Assembly (NCBI GenBank): GCA_964019055.1 | Contig: OZ025209.1 | Location: 10,957,981-11,021,980, forward strand | Direction of reading: 5' to 3' | Length of the DNA stretch: 64,000 nucleotides | Source: Anthopleura xanthogrammica | Taxonomy: Eukaryota > Cnidaria > Anthozoa > Actiniaria > Actiniidae | Shown: positions 36,993 to 47,828 of the stretch, piece by piece | Position numbering within the stretch: the stretch's first letter is position 1 | How the letters are laid out: the number at the start of each line of letters is the position of its first letter | The notes under the pieces: model-generated | Databases searched by the model: none | The model's input: the letters and a program-made list of their open reading frames with translations, nothing else | Told to the model about the DNA's origin: nothing | Translations under genes and position numbers: made by a program

Positions 36993-37238
36993 ATCATTCA
37001 AATTATTTTTTCTAATCTTTGAGGGGCAGTGCGCACGAGTCAAACAATAACAAAGAAGTCAGTTCATTTTTTCAGGGAAGCGAGCCATTGTCAAATGCAA
37101 CGTTACTGCGCATGAGCAGACCGTTATTTGCAGCGAAATGGCTTTGTACCGTAATGCGCATGAGCAGACCGTTATTTGTAGGCAGTTATTTGCAGTTCTC
37201 TCGGCCAATCAAAATGACGGAAAAATAATTTGAATGAT
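36993..37238. mobile_element. MITE abutting the GM2-activator-like exon
   Basis: An exact 18-bp inverted repeat, ATCATTCAAATTATTTTT (36993-37010) and its complement (37221-37238), encloses ~210 bp with two GCGCATGAGCAGACCGTTAT copies. The right terminus runs directly into the coding sequence at 37233. Confidence 0.82.
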
Positions 37239-37869
37239 GATAGTGCTCCTGTGCAGATAGACAGTGTAATCTTGTCACCGACACCATCTCAACTAAAAAA
37301 GGGAGCCAAGATCGATTTTGGAGGTGCATTTGAGGTTAGAGGTAATACTGGCCTGCAGTGCAAAGCTAATTTGAAGATTAAAAAGAAAACTGGAACCTCT
37401 TTTTTCCCAATTTGGATACCTTTTCCTTGTATTAGCAACGTTGGCTCTTGGTGAGTGATATTTTTCTGCGGACAGACGAGCATTTCAAAAATCCTATTGT
37501 GAGCAGAGCAAGACAATAAATTCAACGTTAAGGTTTTAATTTTAGTAATGAAAGTTCTTGTTTTGCCTCCATTTCTGTAGCACTTACGACGTGGGCTGCA
37601 GTGACATCTGGAAGGCTGGTACTAGTGAAGCAACCCATTGCCCCTTCCCTGAAGGCGCATTCCACATTCCAAAATCCACCATTACAGTTCCTGAAATAAA
37701 ACTCACCTCCTTCTTGACTTCGGTAAGTTGAATGTACAGCAAATACACCGGCTATATTTTATATCCAAAAAAACACACACACAAAGTTAATACCTGTGGC
37801 CATCCTGGAATAACTCCATATATTCTGAAGAAAAGCTGATTTCATAGATACGGTAGTAATACTAGGCAA

Positions 37870-37963
37870 TAGACCTCTTTACCTTCGTTGTTTGTTGTGC
37901 CCATTTCAGACCATGTGATGCCACTCTTGGGAGTTGATTCTTTCATGTGTAAATATTTTAACT
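37870..37963 (+). mobile_element. Half copy of the 2299-2474 MITE family
   Basis: TTTCAGACCATGTGATGCCA and the following ~60 bp match one arm of the complete copy. Lies in the intron of the GM2-activator-like gene. Confidence 0.8.
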
Positions 37964-38588
37964 CATTTAGCTTTTAACCTTGTCTAAAAGTTTAGTAATC
38001 GATCGTATTTTATTGTAGCCGCAAGTAGAGTTTCTGTCTTCTAGGTCATCCGTGCCTGCACGCGCCTTAGGTTGTGAAATGATTGACTGATTTAGCATCA
38101 GGACGCGAACGTCAAATACGTCAATTGTTTTTGTGCGCGCGCCGTCCTCGACGAGGTTGACGTCCTCAACAGGACCCACTTTCCTCACTAACTGATTAAT
38201 TCATATCGCAAAGAATACTGAGGAAAGTGGGTCCAGAGAAAATTAGAAATTACTGCGAGCCACAGGAAGCCCAATTTAGATGAAAGTTCTAAACGAAAAT
38301 AAAATCTGGAAAATATATAATTTATTTAAAAAATGAGGGGTGTTGAAATCTGTACTTATCATTTCTTTTTTCAAGTAAAATTAACCATTGAAGCATAAGA
38401 AGTGCCGGTCATCATCTAACCTACAAAGTCGCATGGCCGACTGCTGGAGGGTGGTATCAATTATTCCTCAATGTTCACATCCCGAAAACGGGATGTGGTG
38501 ACGCTTGCGCAGACAAATGTCCCTGGACCCACTTTTATCTTTATCGTTATATATTCTACGTCGGAATGCAGGTCAATTGGGAGAAAAC

Positions 38589-38681
38589 AACAATAGGTTC
38601 CAATTCTCAGAAGATTCAAAATTCTTTCGTTTTAATTGTCTTCCAAATTGAGCTGCCTTGACGTCACATGAAAGAGGTCTA
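38589..38681 (-). mobile_element. Half copy of TAGACC-family MITE
   Basis: Contains AACAATAGGTTCCAATTCTCA and CCAAATTGAGCTGCC followed by TTGACGTCACATGAAAG, as in the complete copies. Within the last intron of the GM2-activator-like gene. Confidence 0.8.
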
Positions 38682-39059
38682 TATTCATACTCTCAGCACT
38701 TCACTTGCATTATAAAACGACTAGTATATTTTGTTTTGTACTCTAGGGCACATACTGGGCAAAAGTAGAGTTGTTCACTACAGACGACAAGTGAGCTCAT
38801 GGCGTGCCTTGAGATGGACATTGAAATTGACTAGACGGCAGAGAGACGACAAGGAATGCAGCATGCAGCAAAACCTGAACGACTAATTATAATTCTTTAT
38901 AGTATCACAAGTTTAGGCAATTTCTTGATCAATTCACCGATTGGCCCCTAGCCTACAGTTCTCTGAAATAACAACAAGAATATTTTCTTTCTGGATTAGA
39001 AAACGAGTTTTTGGTGTTAGTTAAAGAACAAGTAAATAAATCAAGTTGATCTAGATCTA

Positions 39060-40107
39060 GATCTAGACAAGGTGGTGTGGAAAGTCCTCCCGTGTTCAAT
39101 TGGTTCCTTGATTGGGTACTAAAGATAGCTGCTCGTGAAATTGATCAACGTTTTCCAGATGGTTGGGGAATATCATGTAAATATACAATTGCAAACGCAT
39201 GTCATCAACGTAGCACCGGACGTTTGAATGGAACTGAAATAATTAAATGGCTTCTATATGCTGATGATGCTGTAGTTCTATCTAAAGATCTCACTGAACT
39301 ACAGGAAATCCTAGAAATCATTCACAAGACATGTTTAAGGTATGGTCTGGAAATAAGTTTTAAGAAAACAAAGACACAAGTATTTAACGATACAGAACTT
39401 ATGAATGAAAGGAGTATTCTGAAAATTGCTGGGAACGAAATTGTAAATGTGAAAGAATTTAAGTACCTCGGTCATATGTTTTATAGTGACATGAAGGAAT
39501 CGTTTTTTTATGATAATAGAATGCTTAGTGCAAGTGGGAAATTTCATGAGCTAAAGAACGTATTGACGGACCACAAAGTGTCAATGAAAACCCGTAGAAA
39601 ATTGCTTGAATCCTGTATTAGATCAAGACTCACTTACTGTACAGAGGCTCAGCTACCCAAAGAAAATGAAATGAAAAAGTTAGAATCATGCTGGTACGGT
39701 TTCCTGAGAAGAATGGTAAGGAAAGGATGGGAAAGGAAAATGAACAGCGAAGGAGAAGAAACTTATGCACTTAAATACAGAAATACGGATCTGGAGAGAA
39801 TTGTTGGAACCTCATCAATACGAGATTTCATATACATAAGATATTTGAAGTATATCGCACACATGTGCAGAAGAGCGAACTCACACTTGACGAAACAACT
39901 ACTATTCATAAATCCATCAGCCAAATTTGTAAGAGATCCTTGGATCAAGATTGAGAAACTTTTAAATGTTGATAAAGAACAAGCTAAAAGATCTACACAA
40001 GACAGAAAAGCCTTCAATGGACTACTACAACAGAATTTTGTTTCTCTGTAGTAATATGTCCCCACTGATTAACTAATCGTTTTATAGTGGAATAAAACTG
40101 ATACTGA
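39060..40107 (+). mobile_element. 5'-truncated LINE encoding the C-terminal half of a reverse transcriptase
   Basis: An uninterrupted frame from ~39062 to 40051 starts in the RT motif RQGG-ESPP-F and includes the catalytic YADD box (LLYADDAVVL), then FKYLGHMF and a Cys/His-containing tail (LESCIRSRLTYC, CWYGFLRRM, YIAHMCRRANSH). This order fits RTE-like non-LTR elements. The endonuclease and the N-terminal half of the RT are absent (5' truncation), so it is not autonomous. The 3' terminus ends in CTGATACTGAT. A GATCTA repeat borders the truncation point. Closely related fragment at 14965-15180. Confidence 0.9.
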
Positions 40108-40109
40108 TC

Positions 40110-41790
40110 GTTCAAAAGTTATTACACTTGTATGGCAAAGAGATAACACTGTCCGAACGTTTTCGTGACCATAACACCACGTGAGGGCTAGGGACCAATT
40201 GGGGAATTGCTTTGCACTATGATAAAATAAAGGCATTATTATGTTAAAGCAATAGCAGCAAATACACCATCCAATTTAAAATGGTAGGCATAAAGCAGAA
40301 GTAATTAAAATCGTTCGCACACACCAAAGCAATGAGAAAACACGAGATGCAACAATTCAAGCGAGTCACCTTCATCATGATGTAAAACAAAGATAATTTA
40401 AGGCAAATAAGGGCTAATAAAATCTCAACAATTGATTGGTAACATATATACATATATATATAGAATTAGTCGCGAAAATCATTGATGATTGTCCTTTCTT
40501 TTCCCGCCTTCTGCATCGTTAGTTTCTATTTGCAACGTATCCTATTTACACAAGCAAAGTCATCAAAGTCATTTCTGATGTTCATTTTGACATAGCTGCT
40601 CGATTTAAGAGGGGTAGGGCCACGTGACCTGTTGTTGCAAAAGGCCTATTGTCAGTTAACTACTAATTAATTTTACAAGCGCTGGCCATAATATTTAACG
40701 AAAATAACAGAAATGTCAGTTAACTGTTAACTTTCATTTGCGGTCAGTTAACTTATTTTTAGGGTATTCGTAAGTTAATTGTAAACCCCACTGACACCCT
40801 CCTGAGATACTACGTAGGACCTATGAAAGATCTAATCAGCTCACAGAGAAAATCATGAAATATCAGGGATAGCTGAAGACTACTGTTACACCCAAAAGCA
40901 ACCTTTTCTTTTGTATTGTTTTATTTGGTTTTTGTTTGTTTTTCCTTTTGTTTTTAGTATATAGTTTGCATATTTTCGTGTAGCGTTTTTTAATGTATTC
41001 GTATTTAAGTACTTTGATTTACGCATAATTAGTCAGTTGCAACTCAGTATCCTTGTAGGAACGAGGTCCCGTACACGTTTTGAGAATTTTTGGCTCTCCC
41101 GATCCAGTAAAACAAATGTATTTGTAAGTATTTCTCCTTTTCTCGTCATTTTGTTTCTAGTTTTAACTTTATAGTCTACCGTTATTTCAGTATCTTTGTA
41201 TTTTATTCATGGCTAGGAACTGGCGTATTGTGCATATGTGTTATCACGTTCAAATATATTAGTTTGTAAATTGACTTTGAGTCGTCGTGTCCTACAACTA
41301 CGTAGGAATTAAAACGCTGCAGTGTCAGTGGCTCTATCATGTTGGTTTTGCAAGGTTTTGCATGTTAGAAGCGTCTTAATTCCTACGTAGTATTCAGCTA
41401 TTCCTTATTTTTCATTGTAATACAGGTGAACAAGTTTTTAAGGCTGGTTTAGACTCTGTTTCACCATACTTGTATCATAGTTTGTCTTCTTGAACATGCA
41501 ATTAAGTTCAGGCCAATGATGGTTCGATTAAGCGCCGCGTTATTGTAAATAAAGGGCAGTGCTCTTTATTATTTTGCTCTCATATGAGGCATTTGATCGA
41601 GGGTGGCGGCGCTTAAACGATTTGCTCTGAATCTTGAAATTTAAAATAGGTTTCCTGTTATAGACGATTCCTAAGTCAGTGACTTTCGTTTTTTAATACA
41701 AAAATGAAAATTCTTTGAAACGAAAAGGCAAATCTTTTGCTTGACTTAATTGAAGTAATGAGGTCAGCGTGACCCAACATTTCAAATTGA
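40110..41790. other. Intergenic DNA with small palindromes
   Basis: No gene seen. A ~95-bp palindrome (CTACGTAGGAATTAAAACGC against GCGTCTTAATTCCTACGTAG, 41298-41391) and a TTAAGCGCCGC/GCGGCGCTTAA pair (~41528-41620) look like small MITEs. Confidence 0.5.
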
Positions 41791-41898
41791 AGGCATATGA
41801 TTGGTCGGGTGGTCCTCTTCAATTCCATGACGTGGCGTGACAACTTTTTTCTTTTTCATTATTTCTTTTTGTCAGCAAGGTTTTCCATCCTTCCATCC

Positions 41899-42995
41899 AT
41901 TCATTCATTCATTCATTCATTCATTCATTCATTCATTCATTCATTCATTCATTCATTCATTCATTCATTCATTCATTCATTCATTCATTCATTCATTCAT
42001 TCATTCATTCATTCATTCATTCATTCATTCATTCATTCATTCATTCATTCATTCATTCATTCATTCATTCATTCATTCATTCATTCATTCATTCATTCAT
42101 TCATTCATTCATTCATTCATTCATTCATTCATTCATTCATTCATTCATTCATTCATTCATTCATTCATTCATTCATTCATTCATTCATTCATTCATTCAT
42201 TCATTCATTCATTCATTCATTCATTCATTCATTCATTCATTCATTCATTCATTCATTCATTCATTCATTCATTCATTCATTCATTCATTCATTCATTCAT
42301 TCATTCATTCATTCATTCATTCATTCATTCATTCATTCATTCATTCATTCATTCATTCATTCATTCATTCATTCATTCATTCATTCATTCATTCATTCAT
42401 TCATTCATTCATTCATTCATTCATTCATTCATTCATTCATTCATTCATTCATTCATTCATTCATTCATTCATTCATTCATTCATTCATTCATTCATTCAT
42501 TCATTCATTCATTCATTCATTCATTCATTCATTCATTCATTCATTCATTCATTCATTCATTCATTCATTCATTCATTCATTCATTCATTCATTCATTCAT
42601 TCATTCATTCATTCATTCATTCATTCATTCATTCATTCATTCATTCATTCATTCATTCATTCATTCATTCATTCATTCATTCATTCATTCATTCATTCAT
42701 TCATTCATTCATTCATTCATTCATTCATTTATCATTCATTCATTCATTCATTCATTCAATCATCCATTCATTCATTCATTCATTCATTCATTCATTCATT
42801 CATTCATTTATCATTCATTCATTCATTCAATCATCCATTCATTCATTCATTCATTCATTCATTCATTCATTCATTCATTCATTCATTCATTCATTCATTC
42901 ATTCATTCAATCATCCATCCATCCATCCATCCATCCATTCATTCATTCATTCATTCATTCATTCATCCATTCATCCATCCATCCATTCATTCATT
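41899..42995 (+). repeat. Giant ATTC tetranucleotide array
   Basis: Uninterrupted TTCA units from 41899 to 42729 (about 830 bp, roughly 207 units), then ~265 bp with TTTATC, CAATCATCC and CCATCC variants. All open frames through it (Ser-Phe-Ile-His repeats) are artefacts. Confidence 0.97.
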
Positions 42996-43009
42996 CATCC
43001 TTTCTATCT

Positions 43010-44020
43010 TTCTTTTTCCCTTCTCTTTCTTTTCATCCTTCTCTTATCCCTATTTTATTTACATTTGTCGTATTAACCATTGATTATAAATCTACTCTTT
43101 CGCTCTATCATGTTTCTTTGTGTTGCCATTAGTTCTTTCAATAAACATTCCACTAATTTTTCCCCGTTGTAAAATGATTAGTATTTCCGTCAGTCCGTAG
43201 CAGGAAAATATGACCGGAAATGCTCTCTCGTAATTCCTTCCTTCCATTCTATTTTAAGATTCTCTTTACTGGCTATTTTTTAGCCTGAAATTAAAATATC
43301 TTCCATTGGCCGTTCCATCCCATTCCCATCCCAACGCATTCCATCCAATTTCCAAAACCATTCCATTTTCATATTTTACGTTCCTTTCCATTCATAGTTT
43401 GAAAATGCTTAAAAGCGGATTTCGAACAGTCTGGAAAGTCGTAGTTCAAACATGCCCCATAACTGTGCGAAGTGCCGGATTGGATTGATCGCACGATCAT
43501 CAGGAAGCTATTTCAATGCCATAAGTTAGTGCTGCAAATTCCCCAAAGTAAAACCCAAATTAAAATAAGATTTCCAGATACGACCACGAGCAGAATAGCT
43601 ATGGCCAGTTTTGAATAATAAATTCACTCTACGTTTGAGCGCGAACATCAGAAGTACGCATAATTTAATTTTCATAGTTCAAGTCCTTATAATTGTCTCA
43701 CTAGTTCAGGCCTATATTTCTAATAGTTTAACTTTGGCTAAATTAGGGTATATATTTCCACAACTTGACCTTATCGTTAAAAACTGTTACCAAACGCCAG
43801 ATTTAAGTATTTTCATCTTCAAATCATGTCGGTTCTTATCTGATATTAAAGCATAGAGTGTTAATATTTCCGCACAAATGAGGAATGAACGAGTCTGGAC
43901 ACATCGATGGCTCGACATTCTCTTCATAATTTCAAGGACAATTTTGACCACAAGCTTTGTATATCAGACGTCTCAGAGCTTGGACTGTCGTCAAAGATTT
44001 GAGATTGCATTCCTTAGATC
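43010..44020. other. Intergenic DNA
   Basis: No gene or strong repeat recognised. Confidence 0.4.
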
Positions 44021-44024
44021 AGAA

Positions 44025-44120
44025 AGATAAAAACCCCTTGTTTGAGAACCTTGAGCTTAAAGTTATCAAAAACAGCAGCTTTTGTGCTCATCTTCAACAG
44101 GAATTCTTCACATATTGTCG
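44025..44120 (+). promoter_or_regulatory. Weak candidate promoter and non-coding first exon
   Basis: A GATAAAAA TATA-like box near 44025 is followed ~90 bp later by a strong donor (TGTCG/GTAAGT at 44120/44121), the same layout as the gene B promoter. No coding exon that would follow it is identified. Confidence 0.2.
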
Positions 44121-45234
44121 GTAAGTATTTGCTAATTTTTATTTTATGCAAAGATATTCTTTATATTTGTAAACTGAATATAATCAGTGCTTAAAGAATT
44201 TTATATCTTATAGCTATAAGTAATGTCTGAATTGATTTTTTAGACTTGGCTGAGCCAAGAATAGCTTAGCTTAATCGAAGTGCAAGAGCATATAGTACTT
44301 ATTTCGTCTTTGCTATTAAATTTAAACGTAAAGTACATTTTAACGCTTTGGTATTTCTGCATTTTGCTTGCAAATCTCTCTGTGCTATAGCCTTCGCTTT
44401 TCTTCGCTTCATAAAAATTTTAAAGCTCTGGGTTCTGAGATACAATATTTTTTTTTTACAATTATTTAATTCCCTAAACAAAATCGTCGAAAATTATTGT
44501 TACGAACTTAGAACACTAGTCAGAAAGCCGAAGTTTTGAAGCCGGTTAGCATTTTGCACATTTTTTCGTTCGTTCCTTCTTTTGTTCTCAAAGTTTTTGT
44601 TTATTTAGCAATTACAGCAGATTATATAGGAGACTGTCGTTATAAAACCATTAATCCTAGTAAAGTTAGTTCCTTCCCAAAGTATTGTTTTTCTTACCAA
44701 CTACAACTACAACTTTTTGGTATTCCGCTAACACAATGGGAAGCCATTTCAAAGTTAAATACGGCATTTCTTCGATGCCATAGACGAATTCGTTTTTTTT
44801 CGTCACCATTTTCCAAATATATATATTTTAAATGGTAAATTCCTTCTTGAGGTTCTTCGTAGTTATTTTTTAGCTATATAGATTAAGAATTTAGGGCTTT
44901 TTTGTAGATTCTTTTCTTCAAGATGTTGGCGTGTTGTTAAAGAATTTCAAAACGAGTTTCGATTCCTTCCGGCTTATCGTATGATCTGTCTTACTCGTTC
45001 TTTGCAATCCAAAGTGAATTGATTCTTTCAACATAAGAAAACTGATGCTTGGCAGACGCGGCCGACATATAATTAGGCAGAGGAAATAACCAAGCACAAA
45101 AAAAAAAAAAGAGAGAAAAGATAAAAACATCGGCTGACTATGAGTCAATGTCTAACAAAGATGGAGAGATTCAGTGAAAAGTACAGTTCGTAGAAATTAA
45201 TTTATTTTCTGATTCTTTTTTCTTCTTTACGTTC

Positions 45235-45920
45235 TTCTTGTTCTTCTTGTTCTTCTTGTTCTTCTTGTTCTTCTTGTTCTACTTCTACTTCTTCTTCTTC
45301 TTTTTTTCTTCTTCTTTTTTTCTCCTTCTTCTTCTTCTTCTTCTTCAGTCTTCTTCAGTCTTCTTCAGTCTTCTTCAGTCTTCTTCAGTCTTCTTCAGTC
45401 TTCTTCAGTCTTCTTCAGTCTTCTTTAGTCTTCTTCAGTCTTCTTCAGTCTTCTTCAGTCTTCTTCAGTCTTCTTCAGTCTTCTTCAGTCTTCTTCAGTC
45501 TTCTTCAGTCTTCTTCAGTCTTCTTCAGTCTTCTTCAGTCTTCTTCAGTCTTCTTCTTCTTCTTCAGTCTTCTTCTTCTTCTTCTTCTTCTTCTTCTTCA
45601 GTCTTCTTCAGTCTTCTTCAGTCTTCTTCAGTCTTCTTCAGTCTTCTTCAGTCTTCTTCAGTCTTCTTCAGTCTTCTTCAGTCTTCTTCAGTCTTCTTCA
45701 GTCTTCTTCAGTCTTCTTCAGTCTTCTTCAGTCTTCTTCAGTCTTCTTCAGTCTTCTTCAGTCTTCTTCAGTCTTCTTCAGTCTTCTTCAGTCTTCTTCA
45801 GTCTTCTTCAGTCTTCTTCAGTCTTCTTCAGTCTTCTTCAGTCTTCTTCAGTCTTCTTCAGTCTTCTTCTTCTTCTTCTTCAGTCTTCTTCTTCTTCTTC
45901 TTCTTCAGTCTTCTTCTTTG
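45235..45920 (+). repeat. TTC-rich tract with a 10-bp minisatellite
   Basis: Begins with TTCTTGTTC and TTC units; from about 45346 to 45915 it is dominated by ~50 copies of the decamer TTCTTCAGTC with three pure-TTC interruptions. Long frames here are artefacts. Confidence 0.97.
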
Positions 45921-46396
45921 TTCTTCATCTTCTTTTATGCACAAAACTTTTTAATACATCAATTTAAGACTGTAATCCAAGTTTGCGATACTTCGATCAT
46001 CACTGTTTTCCCAGTCCTGCATGTCTCCGTAAAAACAACCGAAGTTCTCCTTGCAGTAGATTGAGCACTGAACCACTTCCTGAGCGCTCGACAAAAAAAT
46101 ACGCCGATAAGTTTTAAATTATGCAGTACGCAGGTTTTTTCCTCTTCGCCTTCTTCAGATATACTGAAAACATAAGTTTAAATTCGAATGCAAAATTGGA
46201 GCAAGAACGTATCGTTAAGAAATTTCGAATTTTTTCGCTTGCTCCAGGTTTTTAGTCATTTTTAAGCACTTTTTTAAGCTTACCAATTTTTGTTTTGTTT
46301 TTTATTCTACGATTTGATTTTTATGTATCCTTTTATTCTTCTTCTTCTTCTTCTTCTTTTTCATTTTCCTTTGCCGGCATGGATCGGACTCATCAA

Positions 46397-46563
46397 TAGA
46401 CCTTCCCTTACATTTGTATGCAAATTGCCCATTTCAGATCACATGTCATTCCCTTGAGAAATATTCTTTTATTAAAATATTTACACATGAAAGAATCAAC
46501 TCCCGAGAGTGGCATCACATGGTCTTAAATGGGCACAACAAACAACGAAGTTAAAGAGGTATT
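46397..46563 (-). mobile_element. Complete reverse copy of the 2299-2474 MITE family
   Basis: Shares TTTCAGATCACATGTCATTC, the central AATATTCTTTTATTAAAATA region, and GAGTGGCATCACATGGTCTT with the ANAPC7-intron copy. Confidence 0.85.
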
Positions 46564-47139
46564 TTGCTTTATACCATTTAAAATGCTTGCCGGTCGAAAA
46601 AACATTTGTTTGTGAATCTGCTTATTAGCTACAAATTAATTTTCGCTCGTGGTGATCTTTTCGTAATCTAACTACCCTTATATTATCAGTTGTTCCAAAT
46701 CTTTTACAAGAGCATATTTTCGCTACGTATTACATGGAGAATTTCTCCTGTTAACTATCAAGTGTATGGATGACTTGAGCACATTGGAATTAGAAACGTG
46801 TAATTCCTTATCATTGACCATCTATGGACTGCTTACATTATGTGTAAACTATTCTTCAATAACAATACAAAAAATCTTCCTGAAAATGTCAAGATACTTT
46901 TTTTCTAACTCAAGCTCTGTCTGTCGAGGAAGAGACGTCCTCTGATGTCCCAAAATCGTAAAGTTTTAGGCGTAAACTAGAACTGTTTACCACATTTAAA
47001 ACAGCCAAAGTTCTTAATTTTCGGTTACAATCTCTTTGATCGAGTGGAAAAGAAAGGGGGTACTACAGATAAGACCCTCCCAAATATAAATCTCAACTTG
47101 ACAACCGATAAAAAACCTGTTATAAAAGTAAACATCCGG

Positions 47140-47157
47140 GAATCTTCCAGAAAATTC
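47140..47157 (+). promoter_or_regulatory. Perfect four-pentamer heat-shock element
   Basis: GAATCTTCCAGAAAATTC contains four alternating units, GAA-nn-TTC-nn-GAA-nn-TTC, with exact 5-bp periodicity, the consensus bound by trimeric heat-shock factor. It ends 13 bp before the TATA box of gene B. Confidence 0.7.
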
Positions 47158-47170
47158 TTCCAGAACTCTG

Positions 47171-47258
47171 TATAAAGGGAGGCATTCTGCAGTAACTATA
47201 CTTACTCAAACCACAACAGTTCGACTTGCATGTCAAGACTAGTTCATTCAAGCTCGAG
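47171..47258 (+). promoter_or_regulatory. Gene B TATA box and non-coding first exon
   Basis: TATAAA at 47171-47176. With transcription starting about 25-30 bp downstream, the non-coding first exon would run to 47258, ending at CTCGAG/GTAGGT. The matching acceptor is TTTTTCTAG ending at 47821, only 7 bp before the gene B ATG. Confidence 0.6.
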
Positions 47259-47828
47259 GTAGGTTTCGAGTTTGAAAAAAACAAAATTGAACATTCAAGA
47301 AATCAGTCCTAAAACATGATAGTTACTCGATATTTATAAGTTAAATTTCCGTACAAATTATTTCAGAAACTATAGGAATTATCCATGGATTTTCTTTGTC
47401 GAACGTAGAAGTGTGAGTCCCTATTTCAAATTCGTTTAGTCTTGCAGTAATTTTTATAGTGTTTTTTCGTCGTAATGCCAGAAGGACTATCTACCAGTTT
47501 ACCCTAAAAGTTTAATATCCAGTCTTGTTTGAGAACAGTTAAAAAAGTTTTAAAAGCTAAGATTTACTCTAAGCAACTTTGTTAGTAAACTGTTTCGCAT
47601 TTGAATCTAGAGGCATTTCTTGGAAACTAGACTGAAAACATCACGTAGATCATTGTGAAGTAGTGCTAGTCAGTAGCCAAGTCTAGATTGATTTTACTTA
47701 AGTTAGTAGACTAATAGAAGTTAGTAAGTAGATCTTAGAGTGGTTTAACAAGTAATTTTCATTCACCATCGTGATACAAATTGCTAAATTATACAGTAAT
47801 ATGTATGTCTTATTTTTCTAGAAAAATA

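Larger units (their letters stand above)
37233..38834 (+). pseudogene. GM2-activator-like (ML-domain) gene, probably broken
   Basis: GM2 activator is a lysosomal/secreted lipid-binding cup that presents glycolipids to hydrolases. Exons: ~37233-37450, 37581-37722 and from 38747. Family marks: QIDSVILSPTPSQLKKGAKIDF as the first beta-strand region, a Cys pair around NVGSCTYDVGCSD, HCPFPEGAFHIPKSTITVPE (close to the family motif CPF-EG-Y-LPKS) and TSGTYWAKVEL. Defects: no signal peptide or start exon is found, and a MITE terminus forms the 5' edge of the first recognisable exon. A TGA at 38792-38794 interrupts the last exon, while the expected C-terminal segment with its conserved Cys (LMACLEMDIEID) remains intact in another frame up to a TAG at 38832-38834. 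A working gene with a different 5' exon and a shortened tail cannot be excluded. Confidence 0.7.

Noticed and set aside
41797..43132. Long open frames of Ser-Phe-Ile-His repeats (over 400 codons in two frames)
   Set aside because: They are translations of the ATTC microsatellite; a 4-bp repeat lacking stops is open in several frames.
45346..45915. CRISPR-like regularity
   Set aside because: Contiguous simple tandem repeat without unique spacers in a eukaryotic genome.
45238..45954. 238-codon frame rich in Ser, Phe and Leu
   Set aside because: Produced by the 10-bp TTCTTCAGTC minisatellite; no unique coding sequence around it.
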